Notes: generated by a model from the letters alone, not told the origin. A stretch of 64,000 bases of DNA from Metallyticus violacea (GCA_030762175.1 CM060846.1:309290512-309354511); one strand, 5' to 3'. Counted from the stretch's first letter, positions 34,700-47,177 are shown. Program-made: numbers and translations.

Positions 34700-37690
34700 A
34701 TTAATTTATAATAAGTAATTCGGTGAAACACTAATATGTATTTTTAAGAGCTTTCATTAGTAATAAAGTATCAATTTTAAACTTGTACAGTAATTTGGTC
34801 AAAATTATTCAGATGAAATTGATTCAGCATTATATTTTGTACTATTGCGGTAACCTGTGCAGCCAGCCAACTAGAAAATTACGCGCAGGATTTAATTTAC
34901 AGTAGCGGATAGTGACAGCAAAATCGCCAACCGCTACAAACTGGCGACTTAAACTTTAACTTGAATAGTAAATATTTCGGAAATAATTATTATTAGAGTT
35001 TGGATGACGTACTCGTGTCCAATTTGTTTGGTTTGTTAAAAAAGTAATGTTATGGGTTTATATTCAATTATGCCATTCATTTATTTGTGCAAAGTCATTT
35101 GAAAAAGAATACAGGTAATTCCGCGAAATGCTCAAGGAGTCCATGTATATCTTGTGCATTTACAATTACTTTATATTCTACCAGTTATTTAGTTCATTTA
35201 TTGAATGTTAAAACACTATAGCCTTGTATAAGCCCAAATACAGCAGTATAGCTCTGCAATCTTGTTGTTTATGATAAGAATGTGATTGGTGCGAGAAACG
35301 AAGAACAAACACACGTCCTCTTGGGCCCAAAAATTAAAAGGCATGCCAATGATAACCTTTGGGGTGAGATGAAAACACCTGCAGCGCTTTGACATATAAG
35401 ACCCGAAGGGTCGGAATGCCTGCTGATCCCATGACTGATGGCAGATGGGGCTTGTGGTACCATAGGTTTCATTCATTCTCACATGTGTGGATACAGTAAA
35501 CTTCCGTAAAGGCTGGGCATGCTTAAAGGGTCGCTGTTAGATCGCGTTCCACTTAGCGAAGTCTTTTGTAATCTCCACTTTACAGATGGATACCTATAGA
35601 GCATATATTTGTGTCATGTGCACACAAGGCAATTAGGGTGAGATTGTTAGAATACCTTTAAAAGTATGCTAAAGTTAGCAAGTCTTCACTCAAAAAATTT
35701 AAGGTTCTATCTACCTATCACAATGTCGATTGTGTGTTGCAAAACTAAAATAGTAAAGCTAATAGTACTAGAACACACAACTAGTTTTAATATTGCTATC
35801 CGAAAAATTCACAAACTTTTATTTTCATTTTTTATTGTAAAGGCACTATTTTTATTTTAAAATATGAACAGATAGAATTCATAAGAAAAATTTATTCTAA
35901 CATTTCTGTACCGTCCTGGCTTTGGTTCACCATACCAGCAAGCTAATTTTTGGTCTTTTCCCCATGGGAACGTTTTTACTCATAGCTTCTGTTACATGTT
36001 CTCTTGAGTTGCCTTTTCGACTTTTATTCACCTGTAAATGTCGAAGAGGAAAGATTTGTCGGCGCAAGGGCGCGTGGGCCCCAAAGTTGTACTGCTTTGG
36101 CTTTACAAAACTCCTCCTTTGCTTTGCCCCACCATTCTACATAAATAACATGTGCTTCTAAAAACGGCCGTCTTAACACTGTAATTATTACTTCCACTTG
36201 CCTCCGTAGAATGGTGAGATAATAGGGTAAATTACTACCGTTTCAGTGATGAAAGATACAGTATAAATAGGCAAAGCCCGTTATCAATAATGTGAAAGCA
36301 CGGCACAATTTACATCCTCTGAAGAGGAAGCAGAGAAAATACCAGAGATGAGGGAGAATAAGCTCAGTTTTTAGTGAAACCTAAATCTGTCTATTGTTTG
36401 CCCCCTGTTCTTTTTATCAGGTATCATTCATTCGTGTAATTGCTTGAACCTTCCGAAGTCAAAGAAAATGCCTTTGGAATATTCAGCATGATACCCAAAT
36501 ATTATGGAATATGATTTTAAGTTTGTATGTTGCATTGTATATTTTTCTTGCTCTTGTTTCTTTTAAGATGTTTAACAAATAAAATAGTTCTCAGAAAAAT
36601 AGTTTAATTAAGCCATTATTTTGATAGCAAACACTTAATACCCAAATATGAGAAAGGCATCTTTATTTCGTTCATAAATTGTTACATGTTGGATTTCACC
36701 AGTAAAATTATTACTACTACACACAACACGGCACACTTTTTATTTGTTTATTATTCATAGGATGCTTCAAGTGTAAAATATGTTTAGGCTACTTACCCCT
36801 TAACTCTATATATTTTAAAAGTTTTATATTTAGATCGCCTACAATTTGATTGTTACATAAACTGAAATAAATTTGTTGATTAACTAGAATCAGAATATTT
36901 TTATTTCAGTCATCTTTAACTCAAGGTACTCGAGAAGCTGCATTTTGTATTACTCACTAAAACAATATTTTATAACAATTCATTGTTACCGATTTTGATT
37001 TTATATGGAATGTAATAATTATTAAACTATTTAAGCACACAAATTACATATTTTATAATGTATTGCATGATTTTTAACATTTACTTCCCTGACGATGGTT
37101 TGCAGATCAGGCCGTCGTGCAACCGCTGATATTACCTCACCATTAAACTAATTTCTAAAAATGTATTGCATAAAATGTTGTTAACATTGAAACCATGCCA
37201 AGATGTAAGAAAGACAATAATATCTGCTTCTATCATTTCACTGCAAAACGCATACTATAGGTTCTTTAGTGTCGTAAATTAAATTTTTAAATAGCAATTT
37301 AGCTCCATATATAAAGAAAATTTAACGACAGTAAAGCACAAATTTAATTTGTAATTTTACCTTGCCAAAATAGATTTAAACACTACTAATAACTGGAGTA
37401 AACATAATTTATAATTCTAATTTATTCATAAATATTAAACGTTGTATAAAAGCAATGCAGGAACACATATAAAAATGAGATTTAATTTTGTGTGTAAAAA
37501 GTATTATATATAATTTGTATAATGTATAACTATAAAATGCATTAAAGAAAGAATATCACATGGCGCGGTATGCAAACTACAAGTCTGTGAAGTTGCCATT
37601 AGTTTTTTTGGACATGATTGTAATCAGTATGGCGATGACCAAGAGTGGAGCACCACACAATAGCAGGTTGTCACGAAAATCAGCTTAGAC
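34700..37690. other. AT-rich tract, no recognised gene
   Basis: Two less AT-rich patches (35.22-35.5 kb and 35.9-36.15 kb) contain open frames (35216-35482 minus; 35922-36161 plus) with no recognisable family. Confidence 0.4.
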
Positions 37691-37694
37691 TGAA

Positions 37695-38860
37695 GTGTTT
37701 ATGGTCAATAGCCTGCAGTTCTTTAGCAGAAGGTCAGTTCTCTTGCTTGCTGTATGTTATATACTCTTAAGCGTTGATTCAGTTAAGGGAAGATGTTCTT
37801 TTTTACTTATTCCATTCCCTTTCGCCACCACTGGTTATACTCGATGTGATTTCCATGGGCCTGGGATAATTCTCTGCATCGCAATTTCCACTGTAGAAAA
37901 CTGCATCGTAGTGCAGAAGAAGAATGTTAGCCCAAACATTATGACGTACTTCCTAAAGGCCGTCGGTTGTGGCAGGACATCTACCAAACCCTCCAAAATT
38001 CATGGCAGGAAATGGTTAAATGGGAATCACATGACGGATTGTCTAGCAAAAGCCTTTCCCTGTGTCTACAAATTGTTGTGCTGTTGTCCGTATACAGCCG
38101 AGGAAGCTTTTCATAGAAACTGAAGTCCATATCGTTCTTCTGGAAGTGGGCTGGAATTACCTGGATGTTATTTGCAACTCTGTGTAATTTTGAGTTGCAT
38201 CCTGCACCCACCATGAACCATTTGGAGAACTTATTTGTTTTCCTGGATGCAGTGCCACTTTTGGCCCATATAATATTAAATGACATAGTGTTGGTTTACA
38301 GAGGACCCACTCGTTGTCATTTGTGACCTCCAGGTATCGTTCATACAATTTTCTGGCATTTGTGAAACTTTCCTTGATATATACTCTCTCAAGGCATGCC
38401 CACATGTTTTACAATAAGTTTTCATAAAATATTCAGCAGTGTTCATTTTGATTTTCTATGCGGTTGGCGTAGGTGGATTTTCTTGATTCACTGTTTTCTT
38501 GACCGAGCCATTATTACTGCAGTTCTTCTTCACTGTGTTCACTATAATGGTATTTTATTTATTAAAATTTGAACTTTGAGCTTCAATGTGAAACTATTCT
38601 TTAGATTTGAGTAACATGACCCACGTACTCTTTCCCTCTCTCTAGCAGCATTTTTCAGTCATTGATATGAATACCTATAGCCATCGTCCAAAAGTTCAAC
38701 TGCATACCCTTGCCACAAATCAGCAATTCTATGCCTGTTTTCACCAACTCTTGCATTCGACTGTACTAAAAACGACTCCAGGTCTACATTGACGCTGTCA
38801 CGAGAGCACATACGTGTGTTAAAAATAGCCGCGGCAGTTCGAGTGTTCATTTTCTCCAAT
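37695..38860. other. unrecognised stretch with coding-like frames on both strands
   Basis: The plus strand has a 142-codon frame (37695-38123) whose start is a GTG; the first ATG is two codons in, followed by a hydrophobic run like a signal peptide. The minus strand has frames 37981-38286, 38157-38405 and 38659-38859. The last reads MEKMNTRTAAAIFNTRMCSR, then SVNVDLESFLVQ, and has normal-looking amino acid composition. The minus frames lie in succession, as in a decayed ~1.2 kb gene or mobile element ORF read from 38.86 kb leftwards. I do not recognise any domain. It may be an old transposon; no function is proposed. Confidence 0.3.
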
Positions 38861-39481
38861 TATATCTCATACAACGTATTCTTTTTATTGTATAAAAGTA
38901 TCGACAGTTAATTACTACAAGGACAAAAGAGAAAACTCTTCTGAACAAGAATTGAATATTATATCTCATATCGTGGTATAAGCAATGTGATACTAATTAT
39001 ACTTTGATATAACAGAATTTATAATGTTGTTTAATAATATTTTTAATTATTATAACATAATTTATAATATTATTCAATGAAAAATTTTAATTATCTGCAA
39101 ATAGAGTACGTTTGAAACAATACCAGGAAAATTATCTGTGGTCAATTGCTCATTTCCTCTTTCACTCTTTATTTATATGCTTTTAGAAATGTTCTTGTTT
39201 TGTGCGCTTACTTATCTCACGATTGGAACATCATATTGCAGATAGGTATAAATAGTCAAAATCCATAATCTCCAAAAGGAGAAAAATGAGACAATAAGGA
39301 CAAATTTTCATTAAATTATAAGAGGAAATGATTTAAACTTCATATTTCTTGAAGCATGAGGTTTATATAGAAAGACAAGTAATTATATAATTTATATTTA
39401 CATTTTTATTTATAAACGAACATTTCTCCTAGTGAAAATTTCATTAACTATCAGTCAGTTTTTGAAAGGGGATAGCATCAC
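38861..39481. other. no recognised feature
   Basis: AT-rich, no frame or repeat of note. Confidence 0.4.
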
Positions 39482-39489
39482 GCAAACTG

Positions 39490-39858
39490 TGACCTCGTAG
39501 ATCGAAGATCGCGGGCGTAAAAATCCTAAGTATGTGTTTCTTCGGAAGAGAAGTAAAGCCGTGAGTCAGTGGCGGGTATTATGCTGAGGTCTTAGTTGCA
39601 CTTTGAGTTGCGCCGACACGTGCTCACAGCAGTGCCTGCCAAAGGGATGGGAGTTTCTCTGGTCTTAGTCGCGGTTCTAGCGCGCCGACGAGTGCCCGTA
39701 GCCTATCGTAGATTTACGACTCGTAAAACAACCTCAAGCCCGAAAGAAGAGGCCTTTGTGCAAAATTTATCGGCTGTTTCACGCCCTGAATTGATTGGGA
39801 TGCTGATGCCCTCAGATGCTAAACAGCGTCCGTAAATAAACCAAAATAAAGTAAAAAA
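39490..39858 (+). mobile_element. SINE family B with an internal deletion and an internal insertion
   Basis: GCAAACTG flanks it (39482-39489 and 39859-39866). The head starts in the anticodon arm. GATCGCGGG is joined directly to CGTAAAAATCC, removing the B-box. About 135 bp of GC-rich foreign sequence (approximately 39567-39704) interrupts the body; this insert contains two related halves, each starting GGTCTTAGT and containing GCGCCGAC. The 3' half and the GTCCGTAAATAAA tail are normal. Confidence 0.85.
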
Positions 39859-39866
39859 GCAAACTG

Positions 39867-40898
39867 GGAATTACTGGGATAATGTAATTTCTTTTTAATA
39901 TTTCAAAGTCAATGTTTGACTGTATTAAAAAAATTAGCTGCATAATACTTTGGCCTGTAAAATAAAATTAAACTTTTTATTTAGAGAAAAGTTGTTGATT
40001 GAAAGCGTTGTGTTGTGTAATTAATTCTAGCTTTCAAATGTTCAAACTGCCTAACACCATTTTCGTAAATCCTTAAATCTTTCTTACCACTTAACTGTTC
40101 GACCTTATAATGGAACGGCACTGCAATCGATGAAAACCTGCGCGTATTTCACAAGGGAATTCAGCACGGAGCTTTCCACTCGCAGAGAATGTGCCACTTG
40201 TTGGTTTTTGCCTGAGATGCACGATCAGACAAAGTGAGCTATAACAATAACCATAATTGGCGATTAGCCGCAAATACATAACATGATGCACAACAGCCCT
40301 AAGGCGAACACGTTTTGTGCCATGGGCTACACTCTAGTTTGTAGCATGAATATCGCAAAACGAGATAAAACCTAGAAACAAAATAATTTGTAAATTATTC
40401 GGAGACGATTGAGGAAAGCTTCCAGAATAACAGTACTACATATCAGCTTTAAATAATATTTTGCTATTGCTTCTGTTTTATGTTCAAAACCTTGTTTTAG
40501 TGCCGTATTATAGCAGTTTTTGTATGATTCACTGCATTTGGAATGTTAATTTACTCAAATTTTCTACATTATGTTTACAATTTTCCATCTCTTTTGTGAC
40601 ATTTAATTTTGTGTCGTGTCTGCAAAGAGCATCGCGTTTTTATGACGCGCACATATCAACTAAAAATAAAATTGTTGTGACTGATGTCATTTGTATGCGT
40701 AATATGATGGTCATTTTAAAATGATACAGAACCAGCTGCGGAGGATTTACACCAGAATTAGGCCTTGTTAAAAATTCGATGCGAAAATGGCATTTGTAGA
40801 GAAAGATAGAAAATACATTGGTACTTTATAAATTATTTGTGTCAACATTTCAGAATTTATGAAATATTCCTGGCCACATTATCAGGCCCATAAAAAAT
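39867..40898. other. no recognised feature
   Basis: AT-rich with short frames only. Confidence 0.4.
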
Positions 40899-41705
40899 AT
40901 AAGACTTCCAAAATATGTCCTTACCGCTAGCACGGGGTTTTGCCTCTCTGCAGCTGGACATTCCACAGCCGGCCGCGCCTTATGCTTTGTGCGCTAATCG
41001 TACACCAAAATCCAATTTTTCTATCATAATCAGGGGTTTCCTGTACACAATTTGGATTTTTAGAACACAAATAGCGGGTGTTTTAATGTTCACACGATCT
41101 TTTTGATGGAAACACACCTCGTCTAAAAAGAACATAAAACTGTGCATCGATTAAACCTTCAGTCACTGATAAAAGAAAACACTCACAATGATGCACACAT
41201 GCTACGGGATCACCTTGTCGTAGACAATAGACAACTGCACACTTGTAAGATTTGAGTTTTAGCAATATCGTTGCTGTATGTGCGGAAGAAACTGAAACCC
41301 CAAATTGCGCTAATTTCGGTAGTGATTTTAATTGCGAACGTTCAAGATTTGCGTCAATTTCGTTTAATTCGTCTTCTGTTAAAGCCGAACGTCTTCGCAT
41401 GTATTTCTTGTTTTGCTCTGAGCCACTAATATAATATTTATTCACAAGATCGTGAATTACAGTTCTGGAAGGAGGACATTGACCAGGGAACTTCCGAATA
41501 TATTTCTCACGAACGCGACGGGCGATTCATATACATAATATTTACATACAATAATACGCGACACTAAAGTCTTCGCGAACTAATGTAGACTGGGGCTACT
41601 CGAAAGTTCAAGGGAAGGCAGACGGCCGTGATTGAGAAGGGGAGCCGACTTGACCGAAACGCAAAACCCCGTGCGGATGGTGAGGACATTTTCTGGAAGC
41701 CCGAT
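40899..41705 (-). mobile_element. internally deleted Tc1/mariner-superfamily element
   Basis: The termini are inverted repeats of about 45 bp. The left arm runs from about 40899 inward through TGTCCTTACC and CACGGGGTTTTGC. The right arm, reverse-complemented from about 41705, reads TGTCCTCACC and CACGGGGTTTTGC. They enclose only the N-terminal portion of a transposase (41083 to about 41600, minus). The catalytic C-terminal half is missing, so this ~0.8 kb copy could move only with enzyme supplied by a full-length relative. Confidence 0.75.
41083..41600 (-). pseudogene. N-terminal transposase fragment
   Basis: The minus-strand frame, from about 41528, reads ARRVREKYIRKFPGQCPPSR then TVIHDLVNKYY. 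It continues with RRRSALTEDELNEIDANLER and LPKLAQFGVSVSSAHTATIL, then LLSVTEGLIDAQF. This matches the N-terminal DNA-binding part and linker of an insect Tc1/mariner-superfamily transposase group, whose relatives continue into the first catalytic Asp motif (FFSDEAWF). Here the frame passes into unrelated residues (YVLFRRGVF) where that Asp should be, next to the deletion. The first Met of the longest uninterrupted frame, at 41445, lies inside the domain and is not a real start. Confidence 0.75.
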
Positions 41706-41707
41706 AT

Positions 41708-42137
41708 TAACAGAAAATTTCATTCAATTTTAGGGGGTTTTCTCTCCTTCACACTTTATAAATCTAATTTTGTGCCTCACCAGCAATACTGTAATATTTT
41801 AAGCAATATTACTATCAACTTAATACTGTAATCATTATGTTTTTACATCGTTTTTCAATACTTATGCATTTTTGTTCATAGTTACGGCTATGTAATTCAG
41901 TACAAAAATAACATTCAGTTTAGTTTCTCCGAAATTAAAACATCTCTTGAGTAAATGCAAATCAATATGAACTGTTATGTCCATATTATATTAAATAATG
42001 TTGATATTTCAGTTTTAATTTATTATTTTTTGAACAGTACATGCTCTATAAATTTACTTGAAATTATGACAAAAAAGGCTTATGACATTATCCAAAAATG
42101 TGAAATATCTTAATAATGAAGAAGAGAATTTTAATAT
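41708..42137. other. no recognised feature
   Basis: AT-rich, no frame of note. Confidence 0.4.
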
Positions 42138-42385
42138 TATTTAACGCCCGGTTTCACTGCTGAGACATAATAGAAAGTGAAAATTCGTGTTACATGAGAT
42201 GAAATGATATACACTGGGAAGAAAGAGATACAAGCCTAAGTTTATGGTACCTCACTTGCATTGGTCATTGATGAGGAAACTAAGGAAAGCTTGGAAATAA
42301 CCTCAATCAGGGAGGGCAATCGAAATGGAGATTTCCCGTTTACAATTCCGTGCCTTAGAAACCTCGGTCACTGGTGTTGGTTTGT
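42138..42385 (-). mobile_element. SINE family A, heavily diverged
   Basis: The tail TTTAACGCCCGGTTTCACTG, the body words CTAAGTTTATGGTACCTCAC and CCTCAATCAGGGAGGGCAAT, and a head ending ACCTCGGTCACTGGTGTTGG occur in family A order but with many substitutions and small deletions. An older insertion than the other copies. Confidence 0.85.
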
Positions 42386-42877
42386 GCAGAAGAATGTCAT
42401 AGTGTCTTAACATTTGAGAAACTTTTGGAGAATATTTTTTAAACTAAGGTAACGGTAATAACTAATAAAAAAATCTGTAGTGTATAAACAAAATTTTTGC
42501 ATTACAACTGCGTTATAATGTTAAAACAATATAATGCAAATGTTAAAAACTTAAAGTATTAATGAAAATATACTAAGATCTTAGTTACACTTTGGCTAAA
42601 GGCACATTTATATATTTTTTACATTCTTTTTGACATACCTGGCGTCAGCATCCGATACGATAAATTAGTATTAAGTATATTTAATTTTTATTTCATGTAT
42701 TAAAATAAAGCTGAAGAAAATTTTTTCTCCATAAGGAAATTCTTGTTGTTATTTTCTGCAACGTAATTTTTAGTAAGTAACAAAATTAGTACTACAAACC
42801 AACAATTAAATTAAGTAATTTTTCACATCCACGTTTTCGATGCTCTGTTCTTTTAGAGACTATGTCGGATACATAAA
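42386..42877. other. no recognised feature
   Basis: AT-rich, no frame of note. Confidence 0.4.
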
Positions 42878-44243
42878 CAGGGTCATTCAAAAAGAAGGAA
42901 CAGATTTCAAACTTTTCTTTCTTCCAAATTACAAAATGTAGAACCATAATTCCAATGCTCCTGGACAGACAAAAGTTTAAAATTTGAACCGTCCAGGTAG
43001 AAGTTCCAATCACTGTTGCATTGGCACTGTTGCTTGCCATGTTGATTGTCTGTAGTGAAATGGCGACACAACAGGAAAAAGCGTTTTGTGTGCTGCAATT
43101 AGCAAAACTAGATTACGTTATTGGAGTTCAACGTGCTTTTCGCCATCAGTTTAATAAACAACAGCCTGCGCATAAGCAGATTTGCCAGTGCTATCGAAGA
43201 CTCGTAGAAGATGGTTGCATCTGCAAACGGAAAGCACGGGACGTCCACGCACATCGAATGAAAATTTCGAGCGTATTCGTACAGCTTACGAAAAGTGCCC
43301 AAAAATCCACAGCATGAGCAAGCAAGGAACTTAACACTCCTCAACCAACTGTATGGCGAGTTATGAAACACCGTCTGCACCTGAAGCCGTACAGACTGCA
43401 GTTATTGCAAGCATTGCATCCTGACAACCACAACAAAAGATACGAATTTTGCATTAGCATGGCTAGATGACATGGAAGAAGATAATTTTTCTGAACTATT
43501 AATTTTTTCCCATGAATTCACCTTTCATCTAACCGGTAAAGTTAATCGGCATAACGTTAGAATTTGGGCAAGTGGAAATGCTATGTCAGTTATTGAACAT
43601 GAAAGAGATTCACCAAAGATTAACGTCTTCTGTGCCATATCTGTAAACAAAGTTTATGGACCTTTCTTCTTCATGGAGAACACTGTGACAGGACTGACCT
43701 ACATATCTATCTACACATGCTTCAAAACTGGTTATTTCCTCAACTTGAAGATGATTCAGAATGACTTCTACTTCATGCAAGCTGGTGCCCCGCCTTATTT
43801 CTCTAAGCACGTCCGACGTTACTTGAATGACACCATTCCAGGACGTTGGATTGAAAGAGGAGGAGCAGAAGATCAACTTCATCGCCGGTGGCCTCTCAGG
43901 TTTCCAGACCTCACTTCTTGCGACTTTTATCTGTAGGGCTACGTAAAAGACCGTGTTTTTATCCCCCAATACCTGACACTCTTGAAAGTCTGCGACATCG
44001 AATTGTTGAAGCTGTGAATTCAATAACTAGAGACCAGATGATTCGTGTGTGGAAAGAAATGAGCCACTTTTTTGATATTTGTCGTGTAACACGTGGTGCT
44101 CATATTGAATGCATAAAAAGTGAAAAATTGAACTTTTCTCTTTCCAGGAACGTTAGAATTGTGTTTCTATTTTTTTTTTTTTTTTTTTGTCGTTTGGAAG
44201 AAATAAATGATTGAAAGCTGTTCCTTCTCTTTGAATAGCCCTG
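42878..44243 (+). mobile_element. nearly full-length DUF4817-type DDE transposon
   Basis: The left terminus, CAGGGTCATTCAAAAAGAAG from 42878, and the reverse-complemented right terminus, CAGGGCTATTCAAAGAGAAG from 44243, match over about 48 bp with roughly seven differences. TA follows the right end; the left flank reads ATAAA. The 1366-bp element contains one transposase pseudogene spanning almost its whole length. A poly(T) run lies at 44170-44188 near the right end. Confidence 0.9.
43060..44117 (+). pseudogene. transposase pseudogene with DUF4817-like N-terminus
   Basis: The ATG at 43060 starts MATQQEKAFCVLQLAKLDYV followed by VQRAFRHQF, the DUF4817-type N-terminus seen on many insect transposases. 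VWRVMKHRLHLKPYRLQLLQ follows near 43.35 kb. The catalytic part from 43.49 kb reads LLIFSHEFTFHLTGKVNRHN, NVFCAISVNKVYGPFFFMEN, MQAGAPPYFSKHVRRYLND and FPDLTSCDFYL. The C-terminal block MIRVWKEMSHFFDICRVTRG is in a third frame. In relatives the first two motifs are FSDEATFH and QQDGAPPH; here both Asp are lost (FSHEFTFH, QAGAPPYF), while the third (SCDF) is kept. Forty-six residues separate the second and third catalytic positions, unlike the 34 of classical mariner or Tc1. At least two frameshifts and one in-frame stop confirm it is dead. Confidence 0.88.
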
Positions 44244-45965
44244 TATATGTGTGTGTGCGTGTGCGTGTGGGCCTTTGGAAAACTGACAGAAAGACATTTC
44301 TGGAGCAGGGGTGGCGAGCGCAGAGCCAAATATAAGGTTTGCAACCCGCAATGCTTCATTTGTAAGCAATTCAGAGTCGTAATATTGTAACGCCATCGAT
44401 CGATAATGCTCTGTGATCCTTCGCTGCTGTGCTTTGCGGGCATTGTATTACTCTGAATTAGCTCGGCGCGGCCATCCCTACTCTGATGGAACAGAGCAAG
44501 GATGTTTCCTAGAATTCCTTTGAGAAACAATTAGGCAATATCTCAGAATGCAATGTTGAAGGGAGTAAAAAATCATATGCTATACCCTCCCTTCTGCGCT
44601 AGCTTCTTATGTTTATTTTCTATGCATCTTCTACGCAAATCGTGCATTTTGACTATGTCCCAAACCTTTCCGTGATTGTTAATTCTCGCATCATTTTCTC
44701 TTTCCCCTGCAGTAAATTTTATATGTGTGAGGGTGAAGTAGTAGGCCGTCAGCACCTGTTTGGAAGCAGAGGGATACATTTCGATCCTGAGTTCTGCATT
44801 CAGCACTAGTTGACAGTCTTTTGCTAGTGTATTACCCCGGGGTCGCAACATGCTTTTAATTATATAATACTACTATTATACTAGGAGTACTATTCTTTTA
44901 CCCGAGGCAATATTTTATAGTTATTGTGTACAAATTGTTTATATGTTGTAATTAACATAATTATTCTTGAAAGTTTTTGGAGTTAGATGATACCTACAAA
45001 TACTCAAACTGCCTGGAATGAGCAATCATAGTTAGAAAGCAAGTATTCCGGTTTTATTACTATAAATTTTTATTTATTCTTTGATTTGAAATTGCTTAAG
45101 TAAAATTCTTTTGATTTGTTATTTTTGTTGTTATGTGGCTTTGTTGCAATTTTGTATAATTTAAGGGATTTAATATGAAAGTTTAACGTATCGCAAGGAT
45201 TTTGTCTTTTAAATTAAAACTGTATAACATTAATATATTATTCCATGGTATGTTTTTCAACAAACTGAAGTACTTTCCTAGACACAATCTCTGCGTTGTC
45301 TAGCGTCGCTTCCTCGTCAACATATCCGCTTTAGAAAATTCCTTGGGGTATTAACGAAGGGTTCTTTTTGAAAAGGTTGTGACAGTTTTCTGATGTGAAG
45401 CAAAGCACTCCTCTTCTCTTCTCTTCCAGAGAGAACAGACTGATTTTCTGAAAATAAAATAAAATAGTAAAAAAGTATGAATATTTGACATTTTGATAAT
45501 TGGAAAAAAACAATTGTTAAGGACACTAAGCTAAAAATAGTCATACAAGCAGAAAATAGTAAGCGGAAACATACATATATATTTAAAATATCAATTTGTC
45601 TATACAAAATTGCAATGTATATATATACTCAACAATTTGACTGTAAAGAAGATAATTAGAATTACGTTGGAATTAAATTGCATTTGGTGATCAATGGAGA
45701 TAGCACCCCAATAGTGCTGCATGGACCAGAACAGAACAGAGGTATTAGACATCTCACATGATACTGCATAATGGCTCATAACGGCATTAAGTGCCTTTGT
45801 TTGTGGTGCTGACATGTACGTTGAATTCTTCTAAAATTACAAAGTGATACTAAGAAACTTGCTTATTTCTCATTTCTTATGGGTCATTTTGAAAACTGCG
45901 TTTTTATAAAACAATGAAAAGTTAATTTTGGTAGCAGTATATCTAAAGGGCACATCCTGATAATG

Positions 45966-46031
45966 TAGTAATAGTTGTAGTAGTAATAGTACTACTACTA
46001 CCTCTACTACTACTTATAGTAGTAGTAGTAT
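45966..46031. repeat. self-complementary (GTA)n-(CTA)n-(GTA)n microsatellite
   Basis: GTA units pass into ACT/CTA units and back to GTA/TAG units, so the tract can fold on itself. Confidence 0.85.
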
Positions 46032-46161
46032 TTATTATTCTATATAAACAAGGTGTACATGTGTTGTACATCACAGTCACCTGGGTCACACGACCGTTCA
46101 TGTTCTTGTAAAATTTTCATTTCTGAAGTTAATTCCAACAAAAGTAAACAGCATCAACAAG

Positions 46162-46165
<4 letters not shown>

Positions 46166-46198
<33 letters not shown>
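46166..46198. repeat. (CA)n microsatellite
   Basis: About 16 uninterrupted CA units. Confidence 0.95.
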
Positions 46199-46200
<2 letters not shown>

Positions 46201-46897
46201 ATAAACATGAAATGGCCATACGTACAATATTCTGATATTCCACATATTTTCATATGATTTATGTACAATATTTATAGAAATATCATGTCCCCAGAATTAG
46301 CCAGTTTTGTCCATTTTCAATTAAGTCCCAACATGCTAGCCTCCCTCCACTGAAAGTCAAAAATGAATCTGGTAGATATTTTATCCTAGCACCTTCTGTC
46401 TGCTTTTGATAGTGTAATTAATGTACTTGTACGTACTACGAACTTGAAAATATACAATATTTTATCACAATTGCCTTTGAAATCATAACGGCATATTTTT
46501 AGGCAACGATATTAAATGAGAAAAACTTTTGAAAACGATAGTATCAACGATCATAACCCAAGTTTAGATGTTTTGCTGAAGCCTTTTACCTCATTTTCTG
46601 TTTTATTATCGACACGGACCTAGAATGATTACGCTAGATTAACCTGAGCTATGGTACGAAGCATGACATAGCTGAAGTTTATTGGCGCACAAATGCACGT
46701 AACAGTTTGGAGAATGACAACAATCCGAAAGTAAGTGAGCAAGCGTAGAAGGTAGCGACGGAGAGATATGATTATGAGAATTCTGCTCATATTTGAATTC
46801 TTTGAATATCTCGAGAACAGCAGACACTGAAAACGCTATCTTTACGTAGGTAACCCAGCCGAATTTATTTAAACAATTATATCTTTGAGTTTCTAAT

Positions 46898-47177
46898 GGG
46901 ACCGCCACGGGTGGCCGAGGTCGTTAAGGCGCGGACTCGTGAGCGGGAGGTATGGGGTTCAAATCCCGTCAGGACCGTCCTCCCTGACTGAGTTTTTTTC
47001 AGCTTTTCCTCAGTCCTCATAAATGGTAAATTCTGGGGAAGTACCCATAACTTACGCCTGGATCATTTCCTTTCTTAAAAAATCCTTTCCCAATATATCA
47101 TTTCATCACATGTATCATCAGTGTCCATCGCCTGTGGTGCCTAAGTAGTAAAAACGGGCGTTCAATATCATTTAAAA
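46898..47177 (+). mobile_element. SINE family A, full length
   Basis: An imperfect target duplication, AGTTTCTAAT at 46888-46897, corresponds to AGTTTGTAAT at 47178-47187. The head GCCACGGGTGGCCGAGGTCG, the GGTTCAAATCCC B-box and the complete tail are present. Confidence 0.93.

Larger units (their letters stand above)
44246..46897. other. AT-rich tract with microsatellites, no recognised gene
   Basis: Includes an (AC/GT)-rich remnant at about 44.25-44.27 kb and the microsatellites listed separately. Open frames near 45.3-45.8 kb show no family motif. Confidence 0.4.

Noticed and set aside
37695..38123. 142-codon plus frame with a signal-peptide-like start
   Set aside because: As an independent gene it has only a GTG or internal ATG start, no recognisable domain, and overlaps longer minus-strand coding-like frames. 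Kept only as part of an unrecognised tract.
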